Below, piece by piece: positions 15,245 through 23,925 of a DNA stretch of 54,870 nt. The notes under the pieces are model-generated. The model was not told where the DNA came from. It searched no databases and saw nothing but the letters and a program-made list of their open reading frames with translations. The DNA comes from an uncultured Eudoraea sp. (lineage in GTDB: Bacteria > Bacteroidota > Bacteroidia > Flavobacteriales > Flavobacteriaceae): positions 79,591-134,460 of the forward strand of contig CAMYIE010000014.1 in the NCBI GenBank assembly GCA_947258405.1, read 5' to 3'. A program made the position numbers and the translations under genes. Numbering within the stretch: the stretch's first letter is position 1; each line of letters begins with the position of its first letter.

Positions 15245-16549
15245 ATGTCTATGTTCAGTAAAGTATATTCGGTAGTACTCATTTTGCTAAGTGTTGCAAT
15301 CAACGGGGTTGAAGCACAATCGGTAAATGTGAATCAAAGCAGGCTTGAAGCGAACCTGCTAAAATTGGCAGAATTCGGTCAGGATGAAAATGGTGTTACG
15401 AACAGGGTTGCCTTTAGCGATGCCGATATTGAGGCCCGGGCTTATATTATAGAGCTGATGAAGAAGGCGGGTCTTGAGGTATCTATTGATTTTGCGGGAA
15501 ATATTCTGGGGAAACAGGCCGGTACCAAACCGGGACTTAAACCGATTGGTTTTGGGTCGCATATAGATATGGTACCCAACGGAGGTAATTACGATGGATG
15601 TGTAGGTTCTATAGCGGCGATAGAGGTCATCCAAACACTTCGGGAGAACAATCTAAAAACCAGACACCCTTTAGAAGTGATTATATTTTCAAATGAGGAA
15701 GGGGGAGTGATGGGCAGCCGTGCGATAGCCGGCCATTTGGGACCAAATGCTCTTAAAGAAAGAAATATTACCGGATTCAGCATGGGAGAAGGCATAATGC
15801 GTCTGGGAGGAGATACTACCCGCCTTTCAGAAGTAAAACGCGATCAGGGCAGCATAGCTGCGTTTTTGGAACTCCATATCGAACAAGGTGCCGTGCTAGA
15901 TGAGGCGGATCTGGATATCGGCATAGTGGATGGTATTGTCGGTTTAAATTGGTGGGATGTGGAAATCACAGGATTTGCTAATCATGCAGGCACCACTCCT
16001 ATGGACCGCAGACAGGATGCACTTTTAGCGGCAGCTCAGTTTATTCAGCTCGTAAACGAGGTCGCCAATCAATATGATGGGAATCATGTTGGAACGGTTG
16101 GTCGAATTCAGGCGATGCCCGGAGCTCCGAATGTTATCCCTGGAAAAGTAGTACTTAGCCTGGAAATAAGAGATCTGTCTGAAGATAAAATCCAGATGCT
16201 CTATGGAGAAATGAAAAATAGAACATCGGCAATAGAGGATGCTACGGGAACATCTTTCGAATTTATCGCCCTCGACACCACTGGAAAACCCGCATTAATG
16301 GATGATTCGATCAAACAGGAAATCGCAAATGCTGCCAGGTCCTTGAACCTGAGTGTCAGGAACATGCCAAGTGGAGCCGGTCATGATGCACAGGATATGG
16401 CGCTTATCGGCCCTGCTGGGATGATTTTTGTTCCCAGTGTTGGTGGTATAAGTCATTCGCCCAAGGAATTTACATCGGCCGCTGATATGGCTAACGGAGC
16501 TAATGTATTGCTTCATAGCTTACTTGCACTGGATAAGAAGCTCCCTTAA
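15245..16549 (+). CDS. exported M20 family Zn-dependent hydrolase, hydantoinase/carbamoylase type
   Basis: A 434-residue enzyme of the allantoate amidohydrolase / N-carbamoyl-L-amino-acid hydrolase group. A signal peptide ends near GVEAQS, so it is exported, unlike most family members. Metal-binding motifs are GSHIDMVPNGGNYDG, SNEEGGVMGSRAIAG, ELHIEQGAVLDEADLDIG, FANHAGTTPMDRRQDAL, PSGAGHDAQDMA and the C-terminal GISHSPKEFT. The substrate is a carbamoyl or ureido compound or a related amide; it cannot be fixed by sequence. The gene lies between two terminator-like sequences and appears monocistronic. No purine or pyrimidine degradation genes are adjacent. Confidence 0.9.
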   Translation: MSMFSKVYSVVLILLSVAINGVEAQSVNVNQSRLEANLLKLAEFGQDENGVTNRVAFSDADIEARAYIIELMKKAGLEVSIDFAGNILGKQAGTKPGLKPIGFGSHIDMVPNGGNYDGCVGSIAAIEVIQTLRENNLKTRHPLEVIIFSNEEGGVMGSRAIAGHLGPNALKERNITGFSMGEGIMRLGGDTTRLSEVKRDQGSIAAFLELHIEQGAVLDEADLDIGIVDGIVGLNWWDVEITGFANHAGTTPMDRRQDALLAAAQFIQLVNEVANQYDGNHVGTVGRIQAMPGAPNVIPGKVVLSLEIRDLSEDKIQMLYGEMKNRTSAIEDATGTSFEFIALDTTGKPALMDDSIKQEIANAARSLNLSVRNMPSGAGHDAQDMALIGPAGMIFVPSVGGISHSPKEFTSAADMANGANVLLHSLLALDKKLP

Positions 16550-16561
16550 CCTCAGCACCCA

Positions 16562-16610
16562 CAACAATTCAGTTAGTAATTTCAACAACTGGGCTGCAAT
16601 TGTTGGTTTT
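16562..16610 (+). terminator. possible long-loop terminator after the M20 hydrolase
   Basis: CAACAATT (16562-16569) pairs with AATTGTTG (16598-16605). An inner CAG/CTG pairing leaves a one-base bulge and a loop of about 21 nt. A short T run follows. The stem is weak in GC, so confidence is low. Confidence 0.35.
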
Positions 16611-16655
16611 CCATTTTACATTTAAGGATATTGGTTGATGATAAATACCCACAAC

Positions 16656-17288
16656 ATGAATATTCTAATCATTGGTGCCACTGGAAAAACGGGGAGGCAG
16701 TTAATAAAAGAAGGTCTTGAAGCAGGACATTCAATTACAGCGCTTGTGCGCAACCCCTGTAAACTTAATGAACAGCATCCGAATCTTCAAATAGTAAAGG
16801 GTGATGTACTGGACCTGGCGAGCTTGCAAGAAGCTATACCAAACCAAGATGCCGTATTATGTGCTTTGGGACATAAACGATTCTTCATAAAGACCAAAAT
16901 CCTATCAAAGGGCACAGCAAACTTAATACAAACCATGACCAAATACGGAGTCCGCCGGTTCATCTGTATTACCGCCCTTGGTATTAATGACAGCAGGTAT
17001 CGCCTGGGGCTCTATTATACATTGTTTACAATCCCTTTCATTTTATATTTCTATTTTAAAGACAAAAGTTTGCAGGAAAAACTAATTGAAAAAAGCAATC
17101 TCGATTGGACAATTATCCGGCCCGGGCAATTCATTCCAGGTAAGAAAAGAGGCAAATACAAACACGGCTTAAAGGAGGGTCATTACATACTGACCAAACT
17201 TATCACCCGGGCCGATGTAGCACACTTCATGTTCAAGGAATTAGCCGACTCAGCTTACTTATATCAAAAACCCGGAATAACCTATTAG
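16656..17288 (+). CDS. NAD(P)-binding atypical SDR family protein
   Basis: A 210-residue Rossmann protein of the NmrA-like / SDR_a5 group. The nucleotide-binding motif GATGKTGRQL sits at residues 7-16 and the second strand contains ALVRNPCKL. LCALGHKRF follows where the cofactor-contact region is expected, and WTIIRPGQF is the family C-terminal signature. These proteins bind NAD(P)H and often act as redox sensors or reductases without a full Tyr-xxx-Lys triad; no triad is evident here. I took the ATG at 16656. In-frame TTG 16635 and ATG 16638 would add a few residues ahead of the first strand. Confidence 0.85.
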   Translation: MNILIIGATGKTGRQLIKEGLEAGHSITALVRNPCKLNEQHPNLQIVKGDVLDLASLQEAIPNQDAVLCALGHKRFFIKTKILSKGTANLIQTMTKYGVRRFICITALGINDSRYRLGLYYTLFTIPFILYFYFKDKSLQEKLIEKSNLDWTIIRPGQFIPGKKRGKYKHGLKEGHYILTKLITRADVAHFMFKELADSAYLYQKPGITY

Positions 17289-17378
17289 ATTTCTGCTCTT
17301 TTGTCCTGAAATGATGATAATTTGTTCATACAAACCTCGTAATTTTATAGTACTATTTGACCAATTTGAGGCAGTAAC

Positions 17379-19256
17379 ATGAAAGATCAGAAGCGAATAA
17401 AAACTATTAAAATCAGAGAGGCTATAGATAGGATACTGGCCAAGATGAAGGATATGGAGGTGTCGTATTCGCAGGAATTGAAACAGGTCCATCCTATATA
17501 TAAGCGAAGTGCAACAAATCTTATTCACTACCTGGCACTCAGAACGTTTAACATTGATAAACTCGATGAGGATTTAATGCGACTTGGCTTACCCAAAATT
17601 TCAGAGTTTGAGGGACATATAAGACACAGTATCCTGGATTTGAAACACCTGATCAATAGTCTCATGGGTGAATTTCCCGAAGAACCAACACCGCGCTCAG
17701 TCTCCCTGATTCAAAGTGAGAAATTTATAAGAAAGAATACCAAATTATTATTTGGTTATAAATCAAAAAAACGCAAAACCAGGATCATGGTAACACTGCC
17801 AAATACGGCAGCTGATGATCTTGAATTTGTACGGAAACTTTTGCGCAGTGGAATGAACTGTGCAAGGATAAATTGTGCCCATGATGAAGCATCGATCTGG
17901 CTGAAAATGATCGAAAACGTAAAAGAGGCCCGTCGATTGGAACGCAATAAATGTAAGATTACTATGGATTTAGGCGGGCCAAAACTACGGACAGGTCCAA
18001 TGACACCAGGGCCTAAGGTAGTGCATATAAGACCGCAGCGCGACGATTTGGGCAGGGTGAGCACTCCGGCAAAATTATGGATTGCGCCTCCCGATATACC
18101 CCCTCCGGTGAACACCGACTTTCAGGCTTTTATCCCTGTAGATCATATTCTCTTCAGCAAGATTAAGACCGGGAATATGATCAAATTCGTGGACGCACGG
18201 GGGAAGAATTGCAGGATTGTGATAGATCGAAAAGAGGGCAAAGGCAAATGGGGAGTATGTTCCGACAGCGCCTATTTGGAGACCGGTACCGAAATGATAC
18301 TGCACAAGAAAAAACAAAGCGGTAAAACTAAGCACCGCGTGGGTGAACTTCTTCCTAAAGAACAATTTATCTTATTACACACCGGAGATCTATTACGTCT
18401 GCATAAGAACGCTGAGCCTGGGGAAAATGCCAAATATGATGAAGATGGTAAGCTGTTAAGCATCGCCCATGTCTCCTGCTCACTCCCACAAATTATCGAT
18501 ATGGTAAAGGAAGGAGAGCCGATCTATTTTGACGATGGTAAAATTGAAGGTATCATCAAAGAAGTGGGGCCTGAGGAACTTATTATCAGAATAATCCAGG
18601 CTAAGGATCGTGGAAGTAAACTCAAAGCCGACAAAGGAATTAATTTACCGCTGAGTGATCTGCGTATTAGTGGCCTGACCAAAAAGGACAGGCAAGACCT
18701 GAGGTTTGTGGCCTCCCATGCCGATACGGTTAATTTCTCTTTTGTCAATTCTAGTGCGGATGTAGAAGATCTCTACTCCCAATTAGACGATTTAAATGCC
18801 CATATAGGAGTAATCCTTAAAATAGAAACGCAAAAGGGTTTTGAAAACCTTCCCTCCATTTTGCTGACAGCCATGCAGTCGTTTCCTATAGGTATAATGA
18901 CTGCTCGCGGCGATCTGGCCATTGAAACAGGCTGGAAAAACTTCGCCACTATACAACAGGAGATCATGCGATTGTCTACTGCTGCTCATATACCGAATGT
19001 TTGGGCTACTCAGGTTTTGGAAAACCTGGCTAAAAAGGGAACGCCTTCACGCGCTGAGATCACAGATGCAGCATTGGCTCAACAGGCAGAGTGTGTAATG
19101 CTCAATAAGGGATACTATATTCATAAAGCGGTAAAAATGCTCGATAAGATCCTTCGAAGAATGCAGCGATTCCAAAGAAAGAGTCAACTCGTGCTGCCCA
19201 GATTAGAAAAAGCAGATCAACTTCTCGTTTCCCATCGGCCCTTTGATGTAAATTGA
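17379..19256 (+). CDS. divergent pyruvate-kinase-like protein with an N-terminal extension and no C domain
   Basis: A 625-residue protein. Residues 1-130 are a basic helical extension of no known family. The (beta/alpha)8 barrel halves then show pyruvate-kinase hallmarks: ARIN (R163, N165), DLGGPKLRTG (D197, R204), VILKIE with K481/E483, ARGDL (R510, D512), WATQVLEN (T544) and SRAEITDAA. The B domain between about 205 and 425 is roughly twice normal size. The chain ends soon after the barrel, so the regulatory C domain is missing. Catalytic Lys and metal-binding acidic residues are kept, so phosphotransfer is possible. The biological substrate is uncertain, and a canonical pyk probably exists elsewhere. 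Confidence 0.85.
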   Translation: MKDQKRIKTIKIREAIDRILAKMKDMEVSYSQELKQVHPIYKRSATNLIHYLALRTFNIDKLDEDLMRLGLPKISEFEGHIRHSILDLKHLINSLMGEFPEEPTPRSVSLIQSEKFIRKNTKLLFGYKSKKRKTRIMVTLPNTAADDLEFVRKLLRSGMNCARINCAHDEASIWLKMIENVKEARRLERNKCKITMDLGGPKLRTGPMTPGPKVVHIRPQRDDLGRVSTPAKLWIAPPDIPPPVNTDFQAFIPVDHILFSKIKTGNMIKFVDARGKNCRIVIDRKEGKGKWGVCSDSAYLETGTEMILHKKKQSGKTKHRVGELLPKEQFILLHTGDLLRLHKNAEPGENAKYDEDGKLLSIAHVSCSLPQIIDMVKEGEPIYFDDGKIEGIIKEVGPEELIIRIIQAKDRGSKLKADKGINLPLSDLRISGLTKKDRQDLRFVASHADTVNFSFVNSSADVEDLYSQLDDLNAHIGVILKIETQKGFENLPSILLTAMQSFPIGIMTARGDLAIETGWKNFATIQQEIMRLSTAAHIPNVWATQVLENLAKKGTPSRAEITDAALAQQAECVMLNKGYYIHKAVKMLDKILRRMQRFQRKSQLVLPRLEKADQLLVSHRPFDVN

Positions 19257-19297
19257 GGTGTCAGGAATAATTATGAAAAGTGCTTAAATAGAAACTG

Positions 19298-20239
19298 TCA
19301 AAGATTTTCTACCTCTTTCTTTGCTCCCTGGAATTCTGCCCACATTTCTTCAATGATCCTGGCTGCAGGTTTAATATTGTGTATGATTGATGCTACCTGT
19401 CCGATCTCTAATTCTCCTTCTTCCAGATCCCCTTCGAACATGCCTTTTTTAGCCCTGCCCCTGCCCAGGAGAAGTTTTAATTCCTCGGTATCTGCGCCAT
19501 CTGCATAGGCTTTCTGGATATCAAGGTAAAATTTGTTCTTGATGAGCCTAACAGGAGCAAGTTCTTTTAGGGTGAGCAAAGTATCACCTTCCCCTGTCTC
19601 CACAACTTTATTCTTAAAATTCAGATGGGAGGATGCCTCATCACTGGCAACAAACCTGCTTCCCACCTGAACCCCATCTGCACCTAAAACCATAGCTGCG
19701 AGCATTGCTTTTCCGGTTGCAATTCCACCTGCCGCGATCAATGGGAGATCGAGTTTCTCGCGCACTGCAGGAATCAGAGTTAGTGTTGTTGTTTCATCTC
19801 TTCCGTTATGCCCTCCGGCTTCAAATCCCTCTGCTACCACCGCATCCACTCCGGAATCGCGAGCTTTCAACGCAAATTTTAAACTACTCACCACATGCAC
19901 CACTATAATCCCCTTGTCTTTTAGATAGGAGGTCCATGTCTTAGGGTTGCCTGCAGAGGTGAAAACAATCTTAACACCCGTATCGGTGATGATCTCCATT
20001 ATCTTATCAATTTCAGGATAGAGCATAGGTACATTTACACCGAAGGGCTTATCGGTAGCCTTCTGGCATTTTAGTATATGCTCGCGGAGTATATCAGGAT
20101 ACATACTACCGGCACCGATCAGGCCCAGTCCTCCGGCATTTGATACAGCAGAAGCGAGTCTCCAACCGCTGGCCCAGACCATTCCTGCCTGAATTATGGG
20201 ATATCGAATATTAAAAAGCCCGGTGATGCGATTTTGCAT
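19298..20239 (-). CDS. nitronate monooxygenase / FabK-like flavoprotein
   Basis: A 313-residue FMN TIM-barrel of the 2-nitropropane dioxygenase family. Evident motifs are the N-terminal YPIIQAGMVWAS, the GGLGLIGAG loop, the catalytic-histidine segment EAGGHNGRDET, and the FMN phosphate-binding stretch LIAAGGIATGKAML and GADGVQVGSRFVAS. Members oxidise alkyl nitronates, while close relatives are enoyl-ACP reductases (FabK). The histidine in AGGHNG is kept in both, so the two activities cannot be separated here. It lies 51 nt downstream of mnmA on the same strand... reading order is mnmA first, then this gene, so co-transcription is possible. Confidence 0.88.
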   Translation of the reverse strand: MQNRITGLFNIRYPIIQAGMVWASGWRLASAVSNAGGLGLIGAGSMYPDILREHILKCQKATDKPFGVNVPMLYPEIDKIMEIITDTGVKIVFTSAGNPKTWTSYLKDKGIIVVHVVSSLKFALKARDSGVDAVVAEGFEAGGHNGRDETTTLTLIPAVREKLDLPLIAAGGIATGKAMLAAMVLGADGVQVGSRFVASDEASSHLNFKNKVVETGEGDTLLTLKELAPVRLIKNKFYLDIQKAYADGADTEELKLLLGRGRAKKGMFEGDLEEGELEIGQVASIIHNIKPAARIIEEMWAEFQGAKKEVENL

Positions 20240-20290
20240 GGTATACGTCAGTCTAATTCGGAAGTACCAAGATATCTAATTTAGTATTGC

Positions 20291-21481
20291 CTACGAAATA
20301 ACTCCGGAACCCAGTAGCTCTTCGCCATCATACCAGGCGACAAACTGGCCCTCGGTTATGGCCGATTGCATCTCATCAAAATCTACATACATTCCGCCCT
20401 CAACTTTGTAAAGGGTGGCATGCTGAAGCGGCTGGCGATAACGTATTCGCGCTGTTACTTTTAAACTTTGATCGGGTTGGAGGGCAAGATCGGGCCTCAC
20501 CCAGTGTAATTCCTGCTCATGGACAAAAAGTGTTCGTCGTATCAGGCCCGGATGCCCTTTGCCCTGGCCGGTATAAATAATATTCTGGTCTACATTAGTC
20601 TCGATGACAAAGAGAGGCTCTGGGGTACCTCCAACATCCAGTCCTTTGCGTTGGCCAATTGTAAAGTAATGTGCCCCTTGATGTTCACCAACTATCTTTC
20701 CATCGGTGATTTCATATACAGGCTTTTCAGCGTAATAGGCCAATTCTTCGGTCTTACTGTTGAACTCTGGAATTTTTCGGCCATATAGCGCAATAGTATC
20801 GGGTACTTCAACGATAGGACCCTTTTTGGGTTTTAGCTTCTGTTGTAGAAACTCCGGCAATCTAACTTTGCCAACAAAGCAAAGACCTTGAGAATCTTTT
20901 TTGTCGGCTGTGATCAATTTGTTCTCAGTTGCTATTTGTCTCACTTCGGGCTTTGTGAGCTCCCCAATGGGAAACAATGTCCTGGAAAGCTGTTGCTGTG
21001 AAAGCTGACAAAGGAAGTACGATTGATCTTTATTTTGATCCTTACCCGAGAGGAGTCTATATATAGTTTTACCCTCGGCGTCATTAAAACTATCTTTTCT
21101 ACAATAATGTCCGGTAGCGACAAAATCGGCCCCTAGGTCCATCGCGATTTTTAGGAATACATCAAACTTAATTTCCCGATTGCAAAGAACGTCGGGATTA
21201 GGGGTTCGTCCCAGCTCATATTCCCTGAACATATAATCAACTATCCGCTCTTTGTACTCCTTGCTGAGGTCTACCGTTTGAAATGGGATACCCAGCTTTT
21301 CTGAGACAATCAGTGCATCATAACTGTCTTCAAGCCAGGGACACTCGCTCGAAATAGTCACGGAATCATCGTGCCAGTTTTTCATAAAAAGACCGATCAC
21401 TTCGTACCCTTGACGCTTTAATAAATAAGCCGCCACACTGGAATCTACTCCACCGGAAAGTCCAACTATTACCTTTTTCAT
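20291..21481 (-). CDS. mnmA: tRNA-uridine 2-sulfurtransferase MnmA
   Basis: Installs the 2-thio group on uridine 34 of tRNAs for Lys, Glu and Gln. The 396-residue product starts with the PP-loop ATP site [15 protein letters not shown] (8-22). It has catalytic C100 in [12 protein letters not shown] and the second active cysteine C201 in [11 protein letters not shown]. The central [10 protein letters not shown] and C-terminal beta-barrel segments are present. ATG 21481 was chosen because the longer frame to 21544 adds a hydrophobic non-family leader across the promoter region. A -7 box lies 13 nt upstream. Confidence 0.96.
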   Translation of the reverse strand: MKKVIVGLSGGVDSSVAAYLLKRQGYEVIGLFMKNWHDDSVTISSECPWLEDSYDALIVSEKLGIPFQTVDLSKEYKERIVDYMFREYELGRTPNPDVLCNREIKFDVFLKIAMDLGADFVATGHYCRKDSFNDAEGKTIYRLLSGKDQNKDQSYFLCQLSQQQLSRTLFPIGELTKPEVRQIATENKLITADKKDSQGLCFVGKVRLPEFLQQKLKPKKGPIVEVPDTIALYGRKIPEFNSKTEELAYYAEKPVYEITDGKIVGEHQGAHYFTIGQRKGLDVGGTPEPLFVIETNVDQNIIYTGQGKGHPGLIRRTLFVHEQELHWVRPDLALQPDQSLKVTARIRYRQPLQHATLYKVEGGMYVDFDEMQSAITEGQFVAWYDGEELLGSGVIS

Positions 21482-21494
21482 ATCAGTCAACTTG

Positions 21495-21502
21495 CAAAAA
21501 TA
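21495..21502 (-). promoter_or_regulatory. candidate -7 box of mnmA
   Basis: Minus-strand TATTTTTG is an exact TAnnTTTG match, 13 nt before the mnmA ATG, giving a very short leader. The surrounding T-rich sequence lowers its specificity. Confidence 0.45.
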
Positions 21503-21593
21503 AAAAACTAAAAGCAAAATATTTCCAAAAGGCCATGAATCCACTATTGCTCAATTGGATATCGCATGTTTATTTCACAGAAGACTAAAATGT

Positions 21594-21629
21594 TTTTGTT
21601 AAACATTTTATAAATATTCTTAAACAAAA
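21594..21629 (+). promoter_or_regulatory. 36-nt inverted-repeat element upstream of FAS1 gene 1 (copy A)
   Basis: Left arm TTTTGTTAAAC (21594-21604) and right arm CTTAAACAAAA (21619-21629) are separated by 14 AT-rich nt. The arms are an imperfect inverted repeat (core TTTTGTT / AACAAAA). Copy B upstream of the second FAS1 gene has both arms identical and the same spacing, while the spacer differs. A -7-like box follows after 11 nt. It occupies the place of the -33 element, consistent with an operator or activator site. Confidence 0.65.
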
Positions 21630-21640
21630 GCAACTATTTT

Positions 21641-21648
21641 TAATCTTG
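21641..21648 (+). promoter_or_regulatory. -7-like box of FAS1 gene 1
   Basis: TAATCTTG matches TAnnTTTG except at one position and lies 11 nt after element A. The predicted transcript has a leader of about 155 nt. Confidence 0.4.
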
Positions 21649-21690
21649 GTATCCAGAAAGAAAATAAAATGTTTAAAAGTAGACTCTTAA

Positions 21691-21711
21691 GCGATAGGCG
21701 ATAGGCGATAG
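21691..21711. repeat. three tandem copies of GCGATAG
   Basis: The heptamer GCGATAG is repeated three times head to tail with no mismatch, in the leader region of the first FAS1 gene. Such short tracts can change copy number by slippage. No functional role is shown. Confidence 0.8.
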
Positions 21712-21810
21712 ATATAAACCTCAAGCTTCAGATCATTAAAAAGTGGTCAAATTCTGTTAGACATCTCAAAAAAAAAATTGTTAAACATTAATTCCTAAAA
21801 ACACCCTGTT

Positions 21811-23853
21811 ATGAAAAAATTATTCTCTTTTAAAAACTTATGGCTTCTCCTGCTCGCAGGTTTTCTAATCACCTCATGTGAGAACGAAGATGATGGCGCC
21901 CAAAGGCAGGCTGCTGGTTCTTCTGATGATATTGGTAACATCGTAGAGGTGGCACAAGATACCGATGCACTTTCCAGTCTGGTTGCAGCAGTTCTAAAGG
22001 CAGACGAACTCGAAAATACCGATCTGGTTGGAACTTTAAGTGGAGATGGACCTTTTACAGTCTTTGCTCCTACTAATGATGCTTTTACCGCTTTACTAGG
22101 TTCTTTGGAAGGATTCGATTCTCTGGAAGATTTCGACACAGATGAAGAAAAAGAACTTCTTGTAAAAATACTTACTTACCACGTGGTTGCAGGTGTAGCT
22201 GCACAATCCGGAGATCTCAGCGATGGACAGGCTATTACCACTGTCCAGGGAGAGGATGTGATTATAAGATTAGATGGTGGGGTATTTGTGCAGGATAAAA
22301 CGGAAGATCTTGCCGAAGTGATTATTCCGGATGTTCAGGCATCCAATGGCGTAGTTCACGTTGTAAATAAAGTTTTAATTCCACAAGAAGTTTTGGACGC
22401 TCTTAATGGAGAAGAGGAAGAAGAAGGTACATTGGTAGACCTTGTAGTTGAAACAGAAGCGCTATCGATTTTAGAAGCCGCCGTAATTAAGGCTGGTTTG
22501 GTGGAAACCCTAAACAGTGAAGGACCATTTACCGTTTTTGCACCTACAAACGATGCATTTGTAGCCTTGCTTGACCTATTGGGAGATGACTATAACAGTC
22601 TTGACGATTTTGATACCGAAGAGGAAATGATGTTGCTTAAAAATGTGCTTCTCTACCATGTTATACCTGCAGAAATTTTTGCGGCAGATCTTGCCCCTGG
22701 TACTGTTGGTACAGCTTTCTCCGGAAATGAATTGGAAATTATCGCTTCGGGAGAAAGCTTCGTCATCGGAGATGCTACCGAAGTAAATGCTAATATCACT
22801 GGTATAGATTTTACTGCTTCCAATGGAGTGGCACATACTATCGATAAAGTTCTTTTACCACAGGCTGCTTTAGATTTTGTCGCTGAGATGAATTTGAAAA
22901 CTATTGTAGAGATCGCTGTGGAAACAGATGATTTAAGTCTGTTGGTCGAAGCTTTGATCCAGGCTGATGCAGGCCTTGTTGAAGGACTGAGCGGCGAGGG
23001 ACCGTTTACGGTTTTTGCCCCTACAAATCAGGCCTTCCAGGATCTCCTTGATGCACTTGGGCCTGATTACCATAGTATTTCGGACTTCGATACTCCAGGA
23101 GAAAAAGAGTTGCTCACCAAAGTGCTCACCTACCATGTAGTGGCTGGAGTGGCAGCATTTTCAACCGATTTATTCGATGGGCAGACCATTACTACCCTTC
23201 AGGGTGAGGATGTTGGCGTGAATATCAAGAATGGCACAGTTCATATAGAAGATGCAACCGACACCAATGCTACTGTAGTCATGCCAGATGTTGAAGCGAG
23301 TAATGGCGTTGTTCATGTGATCAATAAAGTTCTCCTGCCACAGGAAGTGCTGGATCTATTAGTACCCTCATTGCCAAATATCGTAGAACTTGCCCAGTCT
23401 GTTGATGATTTAAGTTTGCTTGTTGAGGCACTTATCCAGGCCGATGCAGGACTGGTAGAAGTATTGAGTGGAGACGGACCTTTTACAGTCTTTGCTCCTA
23501 CCAATGATGCATTCCAGGATCTGCTTGATGCCCTTGGACCTGATTATCATAGTATTCAGGATTTCGACACACCGGCTGAAAAGGAATTACTTGCTACTGT
23601 GCTGACCTATCATGTGGTAGCGGGAGCAGCGGTCGCGTCAGACGAGCTCTTTAACCATCAGGAACTCGAAACCGTACAAGGGGAATCTCTTTTTGTAATT
23701 CTCAATCATGGAGTATTTATAAAAGATAAAACTACCGACAAAGCTGAGGTAATTGCTGCCGATAATCTAGCCAGTAACGGCATTGTTCATATCATAGATA
23801 AAATCCTTCTGCCACAGGAGGTTCTCGATGCCCTGGCACCCCCAAGTCACTAA
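21811..23853 (+). CDS. lipoprotein with four fasciclin (FAS1) domains
   Basis: A 680-residue surface lipoprotein. Signal peptide residues 1-22 end in FLITSC with lipidated C23 followed by acidic residues, the type often exported to the surface in Bacteroidota. Four FAS1 domains follow at about 43-196, 205-348, 355-512 and 518-675. Each carries the H1-like GPFTVFAPTNxAF motif and the H2-like NGVVHVxxKVLxP motif. FAS1 domains mediate adhesion to proteins, glycans or other cells. Domains 3 and 4 are nearly identical over long stretches, indicating recent duplication. A terminator follows at 23871-23900. It pairs with the two-domain FAS1 gene downstream. Confidence 0.94.
   Translation: MKKLFSFKNLWLLLLAGFLITSCENEDDGAQRQAAGSSDDIGNIVEVAQDTDALSSLVAAVLKADELENTDLVGTLSGDGPFTVFAPTNDAFTALLGSLEGFDSLEDFDTDEEKELLVKILTYHVVAGVAAQSGDLSDGQAITTVQGEDVIIRLDGGVFVQDKTEDLAEVIIPDVQASNGVVHVVNKVLIPQEVLDALNGEEEEEGTLVDLVVETEALSILEAAVIKAGLVETLNSEGPFTVFAPTNDAFVALLDLLGDDYNSLDDFDTEEEMMLLKNVLLYHVIPAEIFAADLAPGTVGTAFSGNELEIIASGESFVIGDATEVNANITGIDFTASNGVAHTIDKVLLPQAALDFVAEMNLKTIVEIAVETDDLSLLVEALIQADAGLVEGLSGEGPFTVFAPTNQAFQDLLDALGPDYHSISDFDTPGEKELLTKVLTYHVVAGVAAFSTDLFDGQTITTLQGEDVGVNIKNGTVHIEDATDTNATVVMPDVEASNGVVHVINKVLLPQEVLDLLVPSLPNIVELAQSVDDLSLLVEALIQADAGLVEVLSGDGPFTVFAPTNDAFQDLLDALGPDYHSIQDFDTPAEKELLATVLTYHVVAGAAVASDELFNHQELETVQGESLFVILNHGVFIKDKTTDKAEVIAADNLASNGIVHIIDKILLPQEVLDALAPPSH
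22927..23826 (+). repeat. tandem duplicated FAS1 units (domains 3 and 4)
   Basis: Two adjacent in-frame copies of a roughly 425-nt unit begin at 22927 and 23404, 477 nt apart. They encode shared stretches such as DDLSLLVEALIQADAGLVE, AFQDLLDALGPDYHSI and KELL..VLTYHVVAG. They diverge toward the middle and differ by one codon in length. Domains 1 and 2 are more distant. Confidence 0.8.
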
Positions 23854-23870
23854 TATCAAAATATAGTAAT

Positions 23871-23900
23871 CAAAGCCTCGAGTCATCGGGGCTTTTTGTT
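23871..23900 (+). terminator. Rho-independent terminator of FAS1 gene 1
   Basis: A 9-bp stem (23872-23880 AAAGCCTCG with 23887-23895 CGGGGCTTT, one T-G pair) has a 6-nt loop and is followed by TTTG. It separates the two FAS1 transcription units. Confidence 0.8.
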
Positions 23901-23925
23901 TACTGCAAATGTTGTACAGCGATTA

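Larger units (their letters stand above)
21482..21810. other. 329-nt intergenic region between mnmA and the first FAS1 gene
   Basis: Contains the mnmA promoter (21495-21502), the 36-nt element shared with the second FAS1 gene (21594-21629), a -7-like box (21641-21648), a GCGATAG tandem repeat (21691-21711) and a half-site TTGTTAAACATTAA at 21778-21791 just before the FAS1 start. No ORF or RNA gene was recognised. The predicted leader of the FAS1 mRNA is about 155 nt, long for this genome. Confidence 0.6.

Noticed and set aside
17756-18115. 119-codon minus-strand open frame inside the pyruvate-kinase-like gene
   Set aside because: Low-complexity residues and antisense position to a clearly conserved barrel; no promoter or start signal.
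21691-21711. Short tandem repeat as a CRISPR-like array
   Set aside because: Units are 7 nt without spacers and no cas gene is near.
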